A stretch of DNA of 64,000 nt from Streptomyces shenzhenensis (lineage in GTDB: Bacteria; Actinomycetota; Actinomycetes; Streptomycetales; Streptomycetaceae), in NCBI RefSeq assembly GCF_021462265.1, contig NZ_JAJONF010000021.1:108538-172537 (forward strand). Reading direction: 5' to 3'. A program made the position numbers and the translations under genes. Under the pieces are notes generated by a model. That model did not search any database, was not told the origin of the DNA, and was given only the letters and a program-made list of their open reading frames with translations. This document shows, one piece after another, positions 24,450 to 34,400 of the stretch (positions are counted from its first letter, which is position 1; every line of letters begins with the position of its first letter).

Positions 24450-25753
24450 CGGGTGCCTCCCCGCGGTCTCAGGTCGAGGGCGGCCTCCACGGCCCACCCT
24501 CCGTCGGCCGCCGGTCCGGCGCTCACGGTCCCTCCGTACAGCGCCGCTCGTTCGCGCATGCCCACCAGTCCGTGTCCTTCCTCGTTCCATGGTCCGGGTC
24601 CGCTGGCCGGGCCGTTGTCGCGGATCCGGATGACGAGCCGTTCGTCCGCGGCGGCGACCGACAGGTTCACCCGGGTGCCGGCACCGGCGTGCTTCAGGGT
24701 GTTGGTCAGGGCTTCCTGGACGATGCGGTAGACCGTCAGCTGCACGCCCCGGTCCAGGGCGTCCACCTCGCCGACGGTCCGGTAGACGATGTCCAGGCCG
24801 GCGGTGCGTACGCCGTCGCACAGCGCCCCGATGTCCGCGAGGCCGGGCTGCGGGCTGAGTTCGGGCGCCTGGCGGGCGCCGTCCGACGCCTCGCGCAGGA
24901 CGCCGAGCACGCGGCGCAGCTCGCCGAGGGCGGTGCGGCCGGTGTCGCCGATGAGCCGCAGGGCCTCCTTGCCGTGCTGGGGCGCGGTGTCGGCGGCGTA
25001 CGCGCCGGCGTCGGCGAGGGTGATGATGACGGACAGGTTGTGGCCGACGATGTCGTGCATCTCGCGGGCCACCCGGGCGCGTTCCGTGGCGGTCGCGAGT
25101 CTGATGCGCTGGTCGCGTTCCGTCTCCAGCCGTGCCGCCCGCTCCCGCAGCCCGGCGAGCTGCGCCCGCCGGGCCCGCACCGTCAGGCCCACGGCCAGGG
25201 CCGCGGTGGCCGTGCTGAGCAGGAAGAACAGGGCGTCCCAGACGGACACGACCGGCGAGACGCGCACCGCGACCAGCACCATCCCCGCCGCCATCACCGC
25301 GCCGGCCCACGGCAGCCGGCGCAGCCGCCCGTGCAGGGCCAGGCTGTACAGCGCGACGAACAGGGCGGCGTCCGCGCGCAGCGCGGCGCCCAGCGCCCAC
25401 TGCAGGAAGAAGACGGCGGCGATGGCGGCGAAGACCGCCATGGGCCGGCGCCGCCGCCACAGCAGCGGCAGCACCAGACCGGCCTGCAGGGCCAGCACGG
25501 CCGCCAGGGGGAGCCGGGTGAAGGCGAACTGGAACCTGCTCCGGCTGTCGCCGCCCCCGTGCCCCACGCCACCGTGGTGCACCAGGTCCGGCAGGCAGAA
25601 CACGAGGAAGACCAGCGCCGCCACCGCGGTGTCCAGCACCCACGGACGGGCGCGGTCCGCCTGCCGCAGCCGCTGGCCGGCCCGGGCGAGCCGGGCGGCC
25701 AGCGGTCCCGTCACGCCGACGTCCGCGGCGGAGGTGGTCGTCAAGGTGGTCAC
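24446..25753 (-). CDS. NarL-type sensor histidine kinase (HisKA_3)
   Basis: 435 residues. The N-terminal half has 5-6 membrane segments with little periplasmic loop, suggesting intramembrane sensing. The HisKA_3 dimerisation domain has phosphoacceptor His233 in REMHDIVGHNLSVI. The ATPase domain has TNTLKHAGAGT (N box), RIRDNG (G1) and GHGLVGMRERAALYGG (G2). Partner of the adjacent LuxR-type regulator. Operon position behind an ABC transporter suggests it senses a membrane-active compound or the transporter's state, as in many Streptomyces and Firmicute resistance modules. Start GTG 25753 has only a weak Shine-Dalgarno. Confidence 0.92.
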   Translation of the reverse strand: MTTLTTTSAADVGVTGPLAARLARAGQRLRQADRARPWVLDTAVAALVFLVFCLPDLVHHGGVGHGGGDSRSRFQFAFTRLPLAAVLALQAGLVLPLLWRRRRPMAVFAAIAAVFFLQWALGAALRADAALFVALYSLALHGRLRRLPWAGAVMAAGMVLVAVRVSPVVSVWDALFFLLSTATAALAVGLTVRARRAQLAGLRERAARLETERDQRIRLATATERARVAREMHDIVGHNLSVIITLADAGAYAADTAPQHGKEALRLIGDTGRTALGELRRVLGVLREASDGARQAPELSPQPGLADIGALCDGVRTAGLDIVYRTVGEVDALDRGVQLTVYRIVQEALTNTLKHAGAGTRVNLSVAAADERLVIRIRDNGPASGPGPWNEEGHGLVGMRERAALYGGTVSAGPAADGGWAVEAALDLRPRGGTR

Positions 25754-25772
25754 CCGCCCATGGTGCAGGCCG

Positions 25773-26612
25773 TCAGACGTCGCTGCGCACCAGCCGGTAC
25801 GCCGCCCCCGCCAGCGCGAGCACCGTCCAGCCGAGGAAGACCAGCAGTCCGGCGCCCGGCGCGAGGGTCGTGGAGTCGTGCGTGAGGGCGAACATCGACT
25901 CGCCCGCGTTGGACGGCAGGTAGGGGCTGATGTTGTCCTGCCAGGAGCTCGGCAGCAGGGATATCAGGCCCGGGACCAGCATCAGGGCGGCGACCAGCAC
26001 GGAGATGCCGCCGGCCACCGACCGCAGCAGGGCGCCCAGGGCGGTGCCGATGACGCCGACCAGGCCGAGGTAGAGCCCGGCGCCCAGCAGGCTGCGCACG
26101 ACGCCCGCGTGCGAGAGGCCCATCGCCGCGGGCGTGCCCGACACGATGTGGCTGCCGGACAGGAAGGCGACGAACACGCCCAGCGTTGCCACCACCAGCG
26201 CGACCAGCCCGAACACGGCCGCCTTGGACCACAGCACGGGCAGCCGGCGCGGTACGGCCGTGAGCGTGGAGCGGATCATTCCGGTGGAGTACTCGCCGGC
26301 CGTGACCAGCACGCCGAGCACGCCGAGGGCGAGCTGGGCGAAGTTGGTGCCGAAGAGGGACAGGCTCACGGCCGTCGCGGTGGCGAAGTCGCGCTCCTGC
26401 TGTCCGGAGCCGATACCGGACTTGTAGTGGTCCGCGGCGATCAGGCCGAAGGCGACGAGGAAGAGCAGGCCGAGGCCCAGGGTGATCCAGGTCGAGCGCA
26501 GCGACCACAGCTTGGCCCACTCCGAGGCGAGCACGCGCCGGCCGGTCACCCGGTAGGCGGGGCGGGCCGGGGTGGCCGGGGACGCCTCGACGGGCGCGGT
26601 GAGGGTGCTCAT
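25773..26612 (-). CDS. ABC transporter permease (ABC-2 type)
   Basis: 279 residues with six hydrophobic segments. A cytoplasmic N-terminus contains RRVLASEWAKLWSLRSTWIT, the usual coupling region of ABC-2 permeases of the bacitracin/lantibiotic class, and TAGEYSTGMIRSTL follows between TM2 and TM3. It forms the membrane part of an exporter or membrane-protection pump with the ATPase encoded just upstream. ATG 26612 overlaps the ATPase stop (ATGA). A 19-base gap separates it from the kinase gene. Confidence 0.9.
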   Translation of the reverse strand: MSTLTAPVEASPATPARPAYRVTGRRVLASEWAKLWSLRSTWITLGLGLLFLVAFGLIAADHYKSGIGSGQQERDFATATAVSLSLFGTNFAQLALGVLGVLVTAGEYSTGMIRSTLTAVPRRLPVLWSKAAVFGLVALVVATLGVFVAFLSGSHIVSGTPAAMGLSHAGVVRSLLGAGLYLGLVGVIGTALGALLRSVAGGISVLVAALMLVPGLISLLPSSWQDNISPYLPSNAGESMFALTHDSTTLAPGAGLLVFLGWTVLALAGAAYRLVRSDV

Positions 26613-27556
26613 GCCGCACTCCCCTCGGCCACGCGGGTCTCGATACCGGTCGTCGAGCCGTGGTACTCCACGGCATCCCTGGTCAGGTTCATGAACGCCT
26701 CCTCCAACGACACCGTCCGCGCGGTCAGTTCGAACAGCGCGATCCCGTGCTCGGCCGCCTTCAGACCGATCTCCCGGGCGCTGAGCCCGGTCACCTGAAG
26801 CTCCTCGGAGCCGGCCCGGCCGGTGATGCCGACGCCGGGACCGGCCAGTGCCTCCCGCAGCCGGGCCGGCTCCTGGGTGGCCACCCGCACCGTGTCGCCG
26901 CCCGCCTCCCTGACGAGGTCCGTCACGGTGGTGTCGGCGAGCAGCCGTCCGCGTCCCACGATGATCAGATGGTCCGCGACCAGCGCCATCTCGCTCATCA
27001 GGTGCGAGGACACGAACACCGTCCGGCCCTCGTCGGCGAGGGCCGTGAGCAGGTTGCGGATCCAGAGCACGCCCTCCGGGTCGAGCCCGTTGACCGGCTC
27101 GTCCAGCATCACCGTCTGCGGATCGCCCAGCAGCGCCGCCGCGATGCCGAGCCGCTGCCCCATGCCGAGCGAGAACGCGCCGGCCCGCTTCCTCGCCACG
27201 CTGCCGAGGCCGGCCAGTTCGATCACCTCGTCGACCCGGCGGCGCGGAATGCCGTGGGTCAGCGCGAGCGCCAGCAGGTGGTTGTAGGCGGAGCGGCCCG
27301 GGTGGACCGACTTCGCCTCCAGAAGCGCGCCCACCTCCTGCAGCGGCGCCTGGTGGCGGGCGTAGGTCCGCCCGTTGACCGTCACCGACCCGCTGGTCGG
27401 GGCGTCGAGCCCGACGATCATGCGCATGGTCGTGGACTTCCCCGCGCCGTTGGGCCCCAGGAACCCGGTCACCGTGCCTGGCCGCACGGCGAAGTCCAGC
27501 CCGTCGACGGCCGTCTTCTCGCCGTACCTCTTGGTCAGCTGCTGTGCGTCGATCAT
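26609..27556 (-). CDS. ABC transporter ATP-binding protein
   Basis: 315 residues. Walker A GPNGAGKST lies near 35-43, a signature-like FSLGMGQRLGIAAAL replaces the usual LSGGQ, and Walker B VMLDEPVNGLDPEG and the H-loop VFVSSHLMSE follow. A C-terminal 90-residue domain is typical of BcrA/DrrA-like ATPases. First gene of the ABC/two-component operon. ATG 27556 is preceded by GGGAGAGG at six bases. Direct repeats about 90-130 bases upstream probably bind the operon's own regulator. Confidence 0.92.
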   Translation of the reverse strand: MIDAQQLTKRYGEKTAVDGLDFAVRPGTVTGFLGPNGAGKSTTMRMIVGLDAPTSGSVTVNGRTYARHQAPLQEVGALLEAKSVHPGRSAYNHLLALALTHGIPRRRVDEVIELAGLGSVARKRAGAFSLGMGQRLGIAAALLGDPQTVMLDEPVNGLDPEGVLWIRNLLTALADEGRTVFVSSHLMSEMALVADHLIIVGRGRLLADTTVTDLVREAGGDTVRVATQEPARLREALAGPGVGITGRAGSEELQVTGLSAREIGLKAAEHGIALFELTARTVSLEEAFMNLTRDAVEYHGSTTGIETRVAEGSAA

Positions 27557-27642
27557 GCGCGCCTCTCCCTGTCGGAACCGGCGCCCGTCCGTCGCCCCTC
27601 GACGCCTCACTGACAACGCTAGGAGCCGAAACGCCCCGATCC

Positions 27643-27682
27643 GGTGGTACCGGGGACTGATCCGCGCCCGCCGGGTGGTACC
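27643..27682 (-). promoter_or_regulatory. Two direct repeats of GGTGGTACC, 31 bases apart, upstream of ABC/two-component operon
   Basis: GGTGGTACC occurs at 27643-27651 and 27674-27682, each inside a CCGG(G)TGGTACCG context. The 31-base spacing is about three helical turns, so both face the same side of the DNA. They lie just upstream of a plausible -10 region for the operon, suiting an activator such as the operon's LuxR-type regulator. A third, inverted copy is at 27984-27995. Confidence 0.55.
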
Positions 27683-27983
27683 GCGGTACTACGCGCCGCT
27701 GCGCCTGCGGTCGCACCGGTCGAGCCGCGCACCGGTCGAGCCGCGCGCCGCTCGGGCTCGTGCGGCCGCTGCTGGAGCGCGGCCCGGGGCCTGTGCCTGC
27801 GCTGCGCTCCGGGCACGGCGGCCGAGGCGATGACATCCAAAGACCCCGAAGACCCCGAAGGCGCCCGAAGCCCCTCGGAGCCTCGGGCAGCCGGCGCCCC
27901 GCTCGGCAGAGGCGGCGTCGGCCGGGCGGCGGGCGGAGTTCAGCGCCGCCGGCGCGGGCAGGAGAGCCGAGTGGCGGAAAACG

Positions 27984-27995
27984 GGTACCACCCGG
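27984..27995. promoter_or_regulatory. Inverted third copy of the CCGGGTGGTACC motif
   Basis: GGTACCACCCGG is the exact reverse complement of the 12-base motif at 27671-27682. It lies 24 bases upstream of the CsoR-type palindrome of the divergent permease gene. The regulator of the ABC operon may therefore also influence the permease promoter. The stretch 27690-27983 between them holds no recognisable gene. Confidence 0.4.
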
Positions 27996-28018
27996 ATACC
28001 GTGGCACCACTGGCCTTC

Positions 28019-28045
28019 ATACCCCATGGGGGTATATAAACTGAG
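28019..28045 (+). promoter_or_regulatory. CsoR-type operator palindrome overlapping a promoter
   Basis: ATACCCC (28019-28025) and GGGGTAT (28029-28035) form a perfect inverted repeat, the form expected for CsoR copper-sensor operators (ATACCC...GGGTAT). A TATAAACT-like -10 box overlaps its right edge (28035-28042). The palindrome would block RNA polymerase when a CsoR-like repressor is bound. It lies 40 bases before the permease start. No csoR gene is in the window. Confidence 0.7.
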
Positions 28046-28075
28046 GGTCGCGGCCGGCTGTGAAGGGTGGGAACC

Positions 28076-29293
28076 ATGCATGCGATCGGGCACGCGCTCT
28101 CCATCGCCGGGTCGATGACCTGGGAGATCACCTGGGCGCTGATCCTCGGCTTCACGCTCTCCGCGATCGTGCAGGCCGTGGTGCGCCGGGAGACGGTCGT
28201 ACGGCTGCTCGGGGACGACCGGCCCCGTACGCTCGCGCTGTCCGCGGGGCTCGGCGCCGCCTCCTCGTCCTGTTCCTACGCCGCCGTCGCCCTCGCCCGC
28301 TCCCTGTTCCGCAAGGGCGCGGACTTCACCGCGGCCATGGCCTTCGAGATCGCCTCCACCAACCTCGTGATCGAACTGGGCGTGATCCTCGCCCTGCTGA
28401 TGGGCTGGCAGTTCACCGCCGCGGAGTTCGTCGGCGGTCCGATCATGATCGTCGTCCTCGCCGTGCTGTTCCGGGTGCTGCTGCGGGAGCGGCTGCTGCG
28501 CCGGGCCCGGGAGCAGGCCGAGCGCGGCGTGGCGGGCTCCATGGAGGGGCACGCGGCGATGGACATGTCCGTCGGCGGCGAGGGCGGTTTCGTCCGCCGG
28601 CTGCTCTCCCGGAACGGGTTCACGTCCGTCTCCCACATCTTCGTCATGGAGTGGGCGGCGATCCTGCGCGATCTGGTGGCCGGGCTGCTGATCGCCGGGG
28701 CGATCGCCGCCTGGGTGCCGGACGACTTCTGGCAGAGCCTCTTCCTGACCGGCCACCCGCTCGCGGCCAAGCTGACCGGGCCGCTGATCGGACCGCTGGT
28801 GGCCATCGCCTCGTTCGTCTGCTCCATCGGCAACGTGCCGCTGGCCGTGGTGCTCTGGAAGGGCGGGATCAGCTTCGGCGGCGTCATCGCCTTCATCTAC
28901 GCCGACCTGCTGATCCTGCCGATCCTCAACATCTACCGGAAGTACTACGGCGCCCGGATGACCGCGTTCCTGCTGGGCACCTTCTACGCCTCGATGGTGG
29001 TGGCCGGCTACGCCGTGGAGCTCGTCTTCGGGGGCCTGGGGCTGGTCCCCGACCAGGCCGACGCGAAGATCCCCGACGAGGGGATCAGCTGGAACTACAC
29101 CACCTGGCTCAACATCGCCTTCCTGCTGCTGGCCGCCGCGCTGGTCGTACGGTTCCTGCGCACCGGCGGCCCGGCGATGCTGCGGATGATGGGCGGTTCG
29201 CCCGACGACGGCGGGGACCGGCAGGAGGGCCACGGGCACGGACACGAGCACATGCACGGGCACGAGCACATGCACGGCGAACACAGCCCCTGA
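28076..29293 (+). CDS. Permease of the UPF0718/ArsP (DUF318) family with His/Met-rich C-terminal tail
   Basis: 405 residues, about 8-9 TM segments. Two half-repeats contain GAASSSCSYAAVALARSLFR (about 64-83, with the pore-proximal Cys) and FVCSIGNVPLAVVLWKGG (about 240-257, with a second Cys). These paired Cys motifs match DUF318 permeases related to ArsP. The C-terminus ends in a metal-binding tail of alternating His, Glu and Met (GHGHEHMHGHEHMHGEHSP). A CsoR-type palindrome covers its promoter, so copper or another soft metal is the likely inducer. Efflux of Cu(I) or organometalloid is an inference. ATG 28076 is preferred over GTG 28067 on spacing to GGTGGG. Confidence 0.82.
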   Translation: MHAIGHALSIAGSMTWEITWALILGFTLSAIVQAVVRRETVVRLLGDDRPRTLALSAGLGAASSSCSYAAVALARSLFRKGADFTAAMAFEIASTNLVIELGVILALLMGWQFTAAEFVGGPIMIVVLAVLFRVLLRERLLRRAREQAERGVAGSMEGHAAMDMSVGGEGGFVRRLLSRNGFTSVSHIFVMEWAAILRDLVAGLLIAGAIAAWVPDDFWQSLFLTGHPLAAKLTGPLIGPLVAIASFVCSIGNVPLAVVLWKGGISFGGVIAFIYADLLILPILNIYRKYYGARMTAFLLGTFYASMVVAGYAVELVFGGLGLVPDQADAKIPDEGISWNYTTWLNIAFLLLAAALVVRFLRTGGPAMLRMMGGSPDDGGDRQEGHGHGHEHMHGHEHMHGEHSP

Positions 29294-29589
29294 GCCCGCG
29301 TGGACCGACGCCGCGAGAGCCGACCCCGCGCGGACTGAACCCGTCGCGGTGGCCGCGCGACGTCCCGTCGGCCTACCGTGACGGCCCGCTGGACTACTAC
29401 GACGTCGCGACGGACCGTCCGCCGACCGGCGCCCGACCCGTACACGGCCTTGCGGGCGCGGCACCCAGGACACGGCACCCAGGACACGGCACCGAGAACC
29501 GCCGCCCCGCTGCGCCCGCTCGGGTGGCACCGCGTGCGTGCCGCGTGGCTGTCCGGCCGTGACCGGGCCGACTTGATGATCATCGGTCC
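29294..29589. other. Intergenic region with a 14-base tandem repeat
   Basis: 296 bases without a supported gene. GCACCCAGGACACG occurs twice in tandem (29461-29474 and 29475-29488), followed by a partial third copy. No strong terminator is visible behind the permease gene. Confidence 0.45.
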
Positions 29590-31296
29590 GTGACGACCTA
29601 CGACGGCGCCCGCACCGCCGGCCACCCCCGCCGCACGGCACCCGCCGTAGCAGCCGCTCGCCACCGCACCCCTCTCGGCACCCCCCTCGACCGCCCCCTC
29701 GCCGCCGCCCTGCCCCTGCTCTGCTGCTGCCTGCTGACCCTGCTGGCCTGCCTGGCGACCGCGCCGCCCGCGGCCGCGCTCCCCCGGCCCCGCGCCGTCC
29801 CCCGCCCGTCGACGGACGCCGAAGCCCGCACCGACGCGTACCTGACGTCGCTGCGCACGGCGTCCCCGCACGACCCCCGGGCGCTCCGCGGCTTCTTCCT
29901 GAAGCTGCCCAAGGGCGGCGACCTGCACAACCACCTCTTCGGCGCGGTCAGGACCGAGTACCTGATCGCGCTCGCCGCCGGGGACGGGCTGTGTGTCGTC
30001 ACGGCGACGCTGACCGCCGTCGTACCGCCCTGCGGCCCCGGCACCCGGCCGGCCGCCGACGCCCGCACCGACCCCGGCTTCCGCGAGGCGATCCTGCGGG
30101 CCTGGTCCATGGACCGGTTCCCGGCGGACCGGAGCGGCCACGACCACTTCTTCGCCACGTTCGACAAGTTCGGGCTGGTGCCCGCGCGGCACCCCGGCGA
30201 GGTGCTCGCCGAGGTCGCCGACTCGGTCGCCGTGCAGCACCAGTTCTATCTGGAGACCATGGTCAACCCGGCCTCCGACCGCGCCGGACAACTCGCCGAC
30301 GAGGTCGGCTGGGACCCCGACCTCGCCGCCCTGCACGCCCGGCTCGTCGCGGGCGGCCGGCTCGACGACGTGGTCGCGGCGGCGCGCAGGGCGACGGACG
30401 ACACCGACGCCGGGTTCCGGGCCGCCGCCCGCTGCGGCACCGATCACCCCCGACCCGGCTGCCGGCTCACCGTGCGCTTCGTCTACCAGGCCTTCCGCGG
30501 CGAGTCCCGCGAACGCGTCTTCACCGAACTGGCCCTCGGCATGCGGCTCGCCGAGCGCGATCCCCGTTTCCTCGCCGTCGATCTCGTCCAGCCCGAGGAC
30601 GGGCCCACCGCGCTGGCCGGCTACACCCCGCAGATGCGCATGGTGAGGTTCCTGCACACGGTCTATCCGAAAGCCCGTGTCACCCTGCACGCGGGCGAGT
30701 TGCGGCCGGGGCTGGTGCCGCCCGAGGATCTGCGGTTCCACGTCCGGCAGGCCGTGGACATCGCCGGCGCCGAGCGCGTCGGGCACGGCGTCGACCTCCG
30801 TCACGAGGCCGACTGGCAGCGCACGGCCCGGACGATGGCCGCCCGGCGGATCGCCGTGGAGGTGCCCTTCACCAGCAACGCGCAGATCCTCGGGGTGCGC
30901 GGCGCCGCCCACCCCTTCGCCACCTACCGGGCGTACGGGGTGCCGGTCGTCCTGGCCACCGACGACCCCGGTGTCTCGCGCACCGACATCAGCCACGAGT
31001 ACCAGTACGCCGCCGAGACCTACGGCCTGACGTACCCGGAGCTCAAGGACCTGGCCCGCGCCTCCGTGCAGTACGCCTTCCTGCCCGGCCGGAGCCTGTG
31101 GCGGGGCGACCCCGCCCGCGCCGGCTACCGTCCGGTCGCCGCCTGCGCCGGACAGCTCCCCGGCAGCGGCCGTCCGCCGGGGGCGCGGTGCCGGCGGCTG
31201 ATCGACGCGAGCCCGAAGGCCGCCGTCCAGTGGCGCGAGGAAGCCGCCTCCGCGGACTTCGAGCGGACCGTCGCCGGAGCCGCGCCTCGACGTTGA
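29590..31296 (+). CDS. Secreted adenosine deaminase-like enzyme (ADGF/metal-dependent hydrolase)
   Basis: 568 residues. N-terminal signal peptide LPLLCCCLLTLLACLATAPP, with an AAALP end at about 63. The deaminase TIM barrel shows all catalytic motifs: KGGDLHNHLFGA (two zinc His), VTLHAGEL (catalytic Glu), GHGVDL (His), TSNAQILGV and the terminal LATDDPGVSRTDISHEY (Asp pair). This arrangement matches secreted adenosine deaminase-related growth-factor-like enzymes rather than cytoplasmic Add. It would convert extracellular adenosine to inosine and ammonia. GTG 29590 lacks a Shine-Dalgarno, so it may be leaderless. A copy of the intergenic repeat follows its 3' end. Confidence 0.87.
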   Translation: MTTYDGARTAGHPRRTAPAVAAARHRTPLGTPLDRPLAAALPLLCCCLLTLLACLATAPPAAALPRPRAVPRPSTDAEARTDAYLTSLRTASPHDPRALRGFFLKLPKGGDLHNHLFGAVRTEYLIALAAGDGLCVVTATLTAVVPPCGPGTRPAADARTDPGFREAILRAWSMDRFPADRSGHDHFFATFDKFGLVPARHPGEVLAEVADSVAVQHQFYLETMVNPASDRAGQLADEVGWDPDLAALHARLVAGGRLDDVVAAARRATDDTDAGFRAAARCGTDHPRPGCRLTVRFVYQAFRGESRERVFTELALGMRLAERDPRFLAVDLVQPEDGPTALAGYTPQMRMVRFLHTVYPKARVTLHAGELRPGLVPPEDLRFHVRQAVDIAGAERVGHGVDLRHEADWQRTARTMAARRIAVEVPFTSNAQILGVRGAAHPFATYRAYGVPVVLATDDPGVSRTDISHEYQYAAETYGLTYPELKDLARASVQYAFLPGRSLWRGDPARAGYRPVAACAGQLPGSGRPPGARCRRLIDASPKAAVQWREEAASADFERTVAGAAPRR

Positions 31297-31387
31297 GAAA
31301 CACCTACGTCCGGCCCCCGGCCAACCGGCAGAGCACCCCGCTGGAAGTGCCACGACATGCAGTGTGCCGACCGCGGCGCCGTCGTGG

Positions 31388-31445
31388 CCGGCCGCGCCCA
31401 CGCCGCGGAGCCGCACATCGGCACAGCCCCGCGCCCGCCCCTTCA
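31388..31445 (+). repeat. Streptomyces intergenic repeat, copy 1
   Basis: A block reading GTGGCCGGCCGCGCC, then GCGGAGCCGCACATCGGCAC and AGCCCCGCGCCC, matches blocks at 47150, 47386, 59127 and 61343. It lies in the 181-base gap between the deaminase and SARP genes. The hairpin normally at its right end is broken here (CGCCCGCCCCTTCAGGG). Confidence 0.65.
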
Positions 31446-31465
31446 GGGTGCTGCCCGAACACGCC

Positions 31466-31477
31466 TAGTCTGCACGG
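31466..31477 (+). promoter_or_regulatory. Likely leaderless promoter -10 of the SARP gene
   Basis: TAGTCT (31466-31471) lies six bases before GTG 31478. With no Shine-Dalgarno upstream of that GTG, transcription probably begins at or next to the start codon. Confidence 0.4.
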
Positions 31478-34400
31478 GTGACCACCGAGCCCCCCGAGCT
31501 GACCCTGCTGTCCCGAGTCGCCTGCCGTGGACGGGAGATCACCGCGCCCCGGCTGCGCGGGCTGCTGGCGCTGCTCGCGCAGGATCCGCGCACCGGCTGC
31601 AGCACCGGGCGGCTGGTGGAGGGGCTGTGGCCGGACGAGCTGCCGGAGCGGCCGGGCAAGGCGGTGCAGGTCCTGGTCTCCCGGCTCAGGTCGCAGCTGG
31701 GCGCCGAGCTGATCCTGAGCACGCCGACGGGGTACCGGCTGGGGCTGGACGAGACCCAGGTCGACAGCTCCGCGCTCCTCGCGCACGAGGCGGCCGCCGC
31801 CGAACGCGCCAGGGCCGGGGACCACGAGGGCTCCCTGGCGCGGGCCGCCGCCGGGCTGGCGCTGTGGGACGGGAGCGTGGCCGCCGGGGCGGACGAGCAA
31901 CTGCACGACCCGGTGGTGGCGCTGCGGGCCGGGCGGCTGCGGGCGTACCGGGCGCTGGTGCGCTCCCACGCCCTCGCGCTCGCCCGGCTGGAACGGCGGG
32001 CGGAGGCCACCGCGCCGCTGGCCGAGCTGCACCGGGAGCTGCCCCGGGACGAGGAGGTGCTGGCGGAGCTGCTGCGCTGCGAGGCCGCCGGCGCCGGGCG
32101 GGCCGCGGCGCTGACCCGGTACGACGGTTACCGGCGCCGCCTCCGGGACGAGCTGGGAAGTGATCCGGGGGCCGGACTCCGGGCCGTGTACCAGGAGTTG
32201 CTGAGTGCCGACGTGGCGCCCGTCCGGCACGGGGTGCCGCACGACCCGAACCCGCTGCTGGGGCGGGACGCCGACATCGCCGCCGTGGCCGGGCTGCTGC
32301 GCGGCGCCCGGGTGGTCACCGTCGTCGGTCCGGGCGGGCTCGGCAAGACCCGTCTCTCGCACGCGGTGAGCCGGGCGGCCGAACAGCCCGTCGTCCACTT
32401 CGTCACCCTGGCCGGTGTCACCCACGACGACGTGGCCGACGAGGTCGCCTCGGCCGTCGGCGGCGGTGAGGGCCGCCAGCTCCCGGGCGGGGGCAAGGAC
32501 ACGGTGAGCGCGATCGTCGCCGCGCTGGGTCCGCGGCCGGCGCTGCTGGTCCTCGACAACTGCGAGCACGTGATCGCCGCCGCGTCCGCCCTCGTCCAGG
32601 CGCTGGTGTCACGGTCGAAGGAGCTGCGGGTGCTGGCCACCAGCCGGGCCCCGCTCGGCCTGACCTCGGAGTCGGTGTACACCCTGCCGGAGCTGTCCCT
32701 GGCCACCTCCGTCGAGCTCTTCACGCAGCGGGCGCGGGCCGCGCGGCCCGGTGCGGACCTGCCGGCCGACCGGGTCGCCGAGATCTGCCGGCATCTGGAC
32801 GGCCTGCCGCTGGCCGTGGAACTGGCCGCGGCCCGGGTCCGGGTGCTCTCCGTGGCCGACATCGCGCACCGGCTGCGGGACCGTTTCGCGCTGCTGCGCG
32901 GCGGCGCCCGGGACGCCCCCGAACGGCACCGCACGCTGCGGGCCGTGGTCGAGTGGAGCTGGAACCTGCTGGAACCCGAGGGAAGGGCGGCGCTCCGCGC
33001 GCTGTCGGTGTTCCCCGGCGGCTTCGACGTGACCGCGGCGGAGTACGTGCTGGGCGGCACCGGCGCCGGAAACGGGGACGCGCACGGGCACGGGGACGGG
33101 GACGCGATGGACCTGCTGGAGCAGCTGGCCGGACAGTCCCTGATCAAGGTGGGGGAGGGCCCCGCCGGGGTGCGCTTCCACATGCTGGAGACGCTGCGGG
33201 AGTTCGGCGCCGCCCGGCGTGAGGAGGCGGGGGAGACGGAGGCCGTGACGGGCCGGTTCCTCGCCTGGGCCCGGGACTTCGGGCGAGCCCACCACGGCGG
33301 GATGTACGGCACCGACGCGTCGGCCGCGTTCGACCGCATCCGTGCCGAGCAGGACAACCTCGTCCTCGCGCTGCGGCACGCCCTGGCCCGCGCCGACGGT
33401 CCGGCCACCGCCGCCGTGACCGCCGTACTGGCCTCCCTGTGGTCCGTCGGCAACAGCTACACCCGGTTCGTCACCCTCGCCGCCGAGACCGGCGGGCCGC
33501 TGTCCCGTTTCCGCCCGGGACCGGAGTGTTCCGACGACGTGGAGACGGCCCGGAGCGCGGCGGCGGTGTGCGCGGCCGGCCTCTTCATGGGCTACGGCCC
33601 GCACGCCGTACGCCAGCTCGTCACGCTGCGCCGCCTGCCGCCCGCCCCGGCGGACACCGTGCCGCGGGCCCTGGCCGCCGTGCTGTGCGCGGTCCCGGAG
33701 ATGCGCCCGCCGCGGTACGCGCGGCTGGAGGAGCTGTGCGAGGCCGACGAGCCCCTGCTGGCGGGCCTCGCGGCGGGCGTCGCCAGCTACCTGTGGGAAT
33801 CCGCGTACGAGACGGAACGCGCGCTCGGTTACGCCCGGCGGATGCTCGCCGCGGTGGCGCCGCTCGGCAACCCGATCACGATGCTGCTCAGCCATGGCCG
33901 GATCGCCGACCTGTGCCTCAAGACGGAGCGCGGTGCGGAGGCGTACGACCATCTCCGGGCCGCCGACGCGCTCGGCGAGGCCGGCAGCTGGTCGGACGCG
34001 ATCGGCGTCCGCTACGGGCTGGTGTCCGCCTGTCTGCAGCGCGGGGAGGTCGCGGAGGCGGAGTACTGGCTGGGCCGCGCCGCTCCCGACCCGCGGCCGG
34101 AGTCCGCGCAGGCCGCCCCCGAACTGCTCCAGTCGCGGGCGGAGATCGCGCTGGCCCGGGGGCTGACCGAGGTCGGCCTCGGCCTGTGGCGGCAGGCGGC
34201 GGCCGGGATCCGGGAGGCCGGCGCGCTGGCCGCGGACGACCCTTACCTCGACTCCTGGTCCCTCCAGGTGCAGGCGGCGGCGCTCGCCGCGCACGCGCAG
34301 CACGACCGGCTGGAACCGGTGGCCGAACTGGCCGGACACCTGCGGGACCGGCTGCTCGGGATGCTGTCCGGCGACGGCCCCGCCGCCGGGGACCTGCTGG

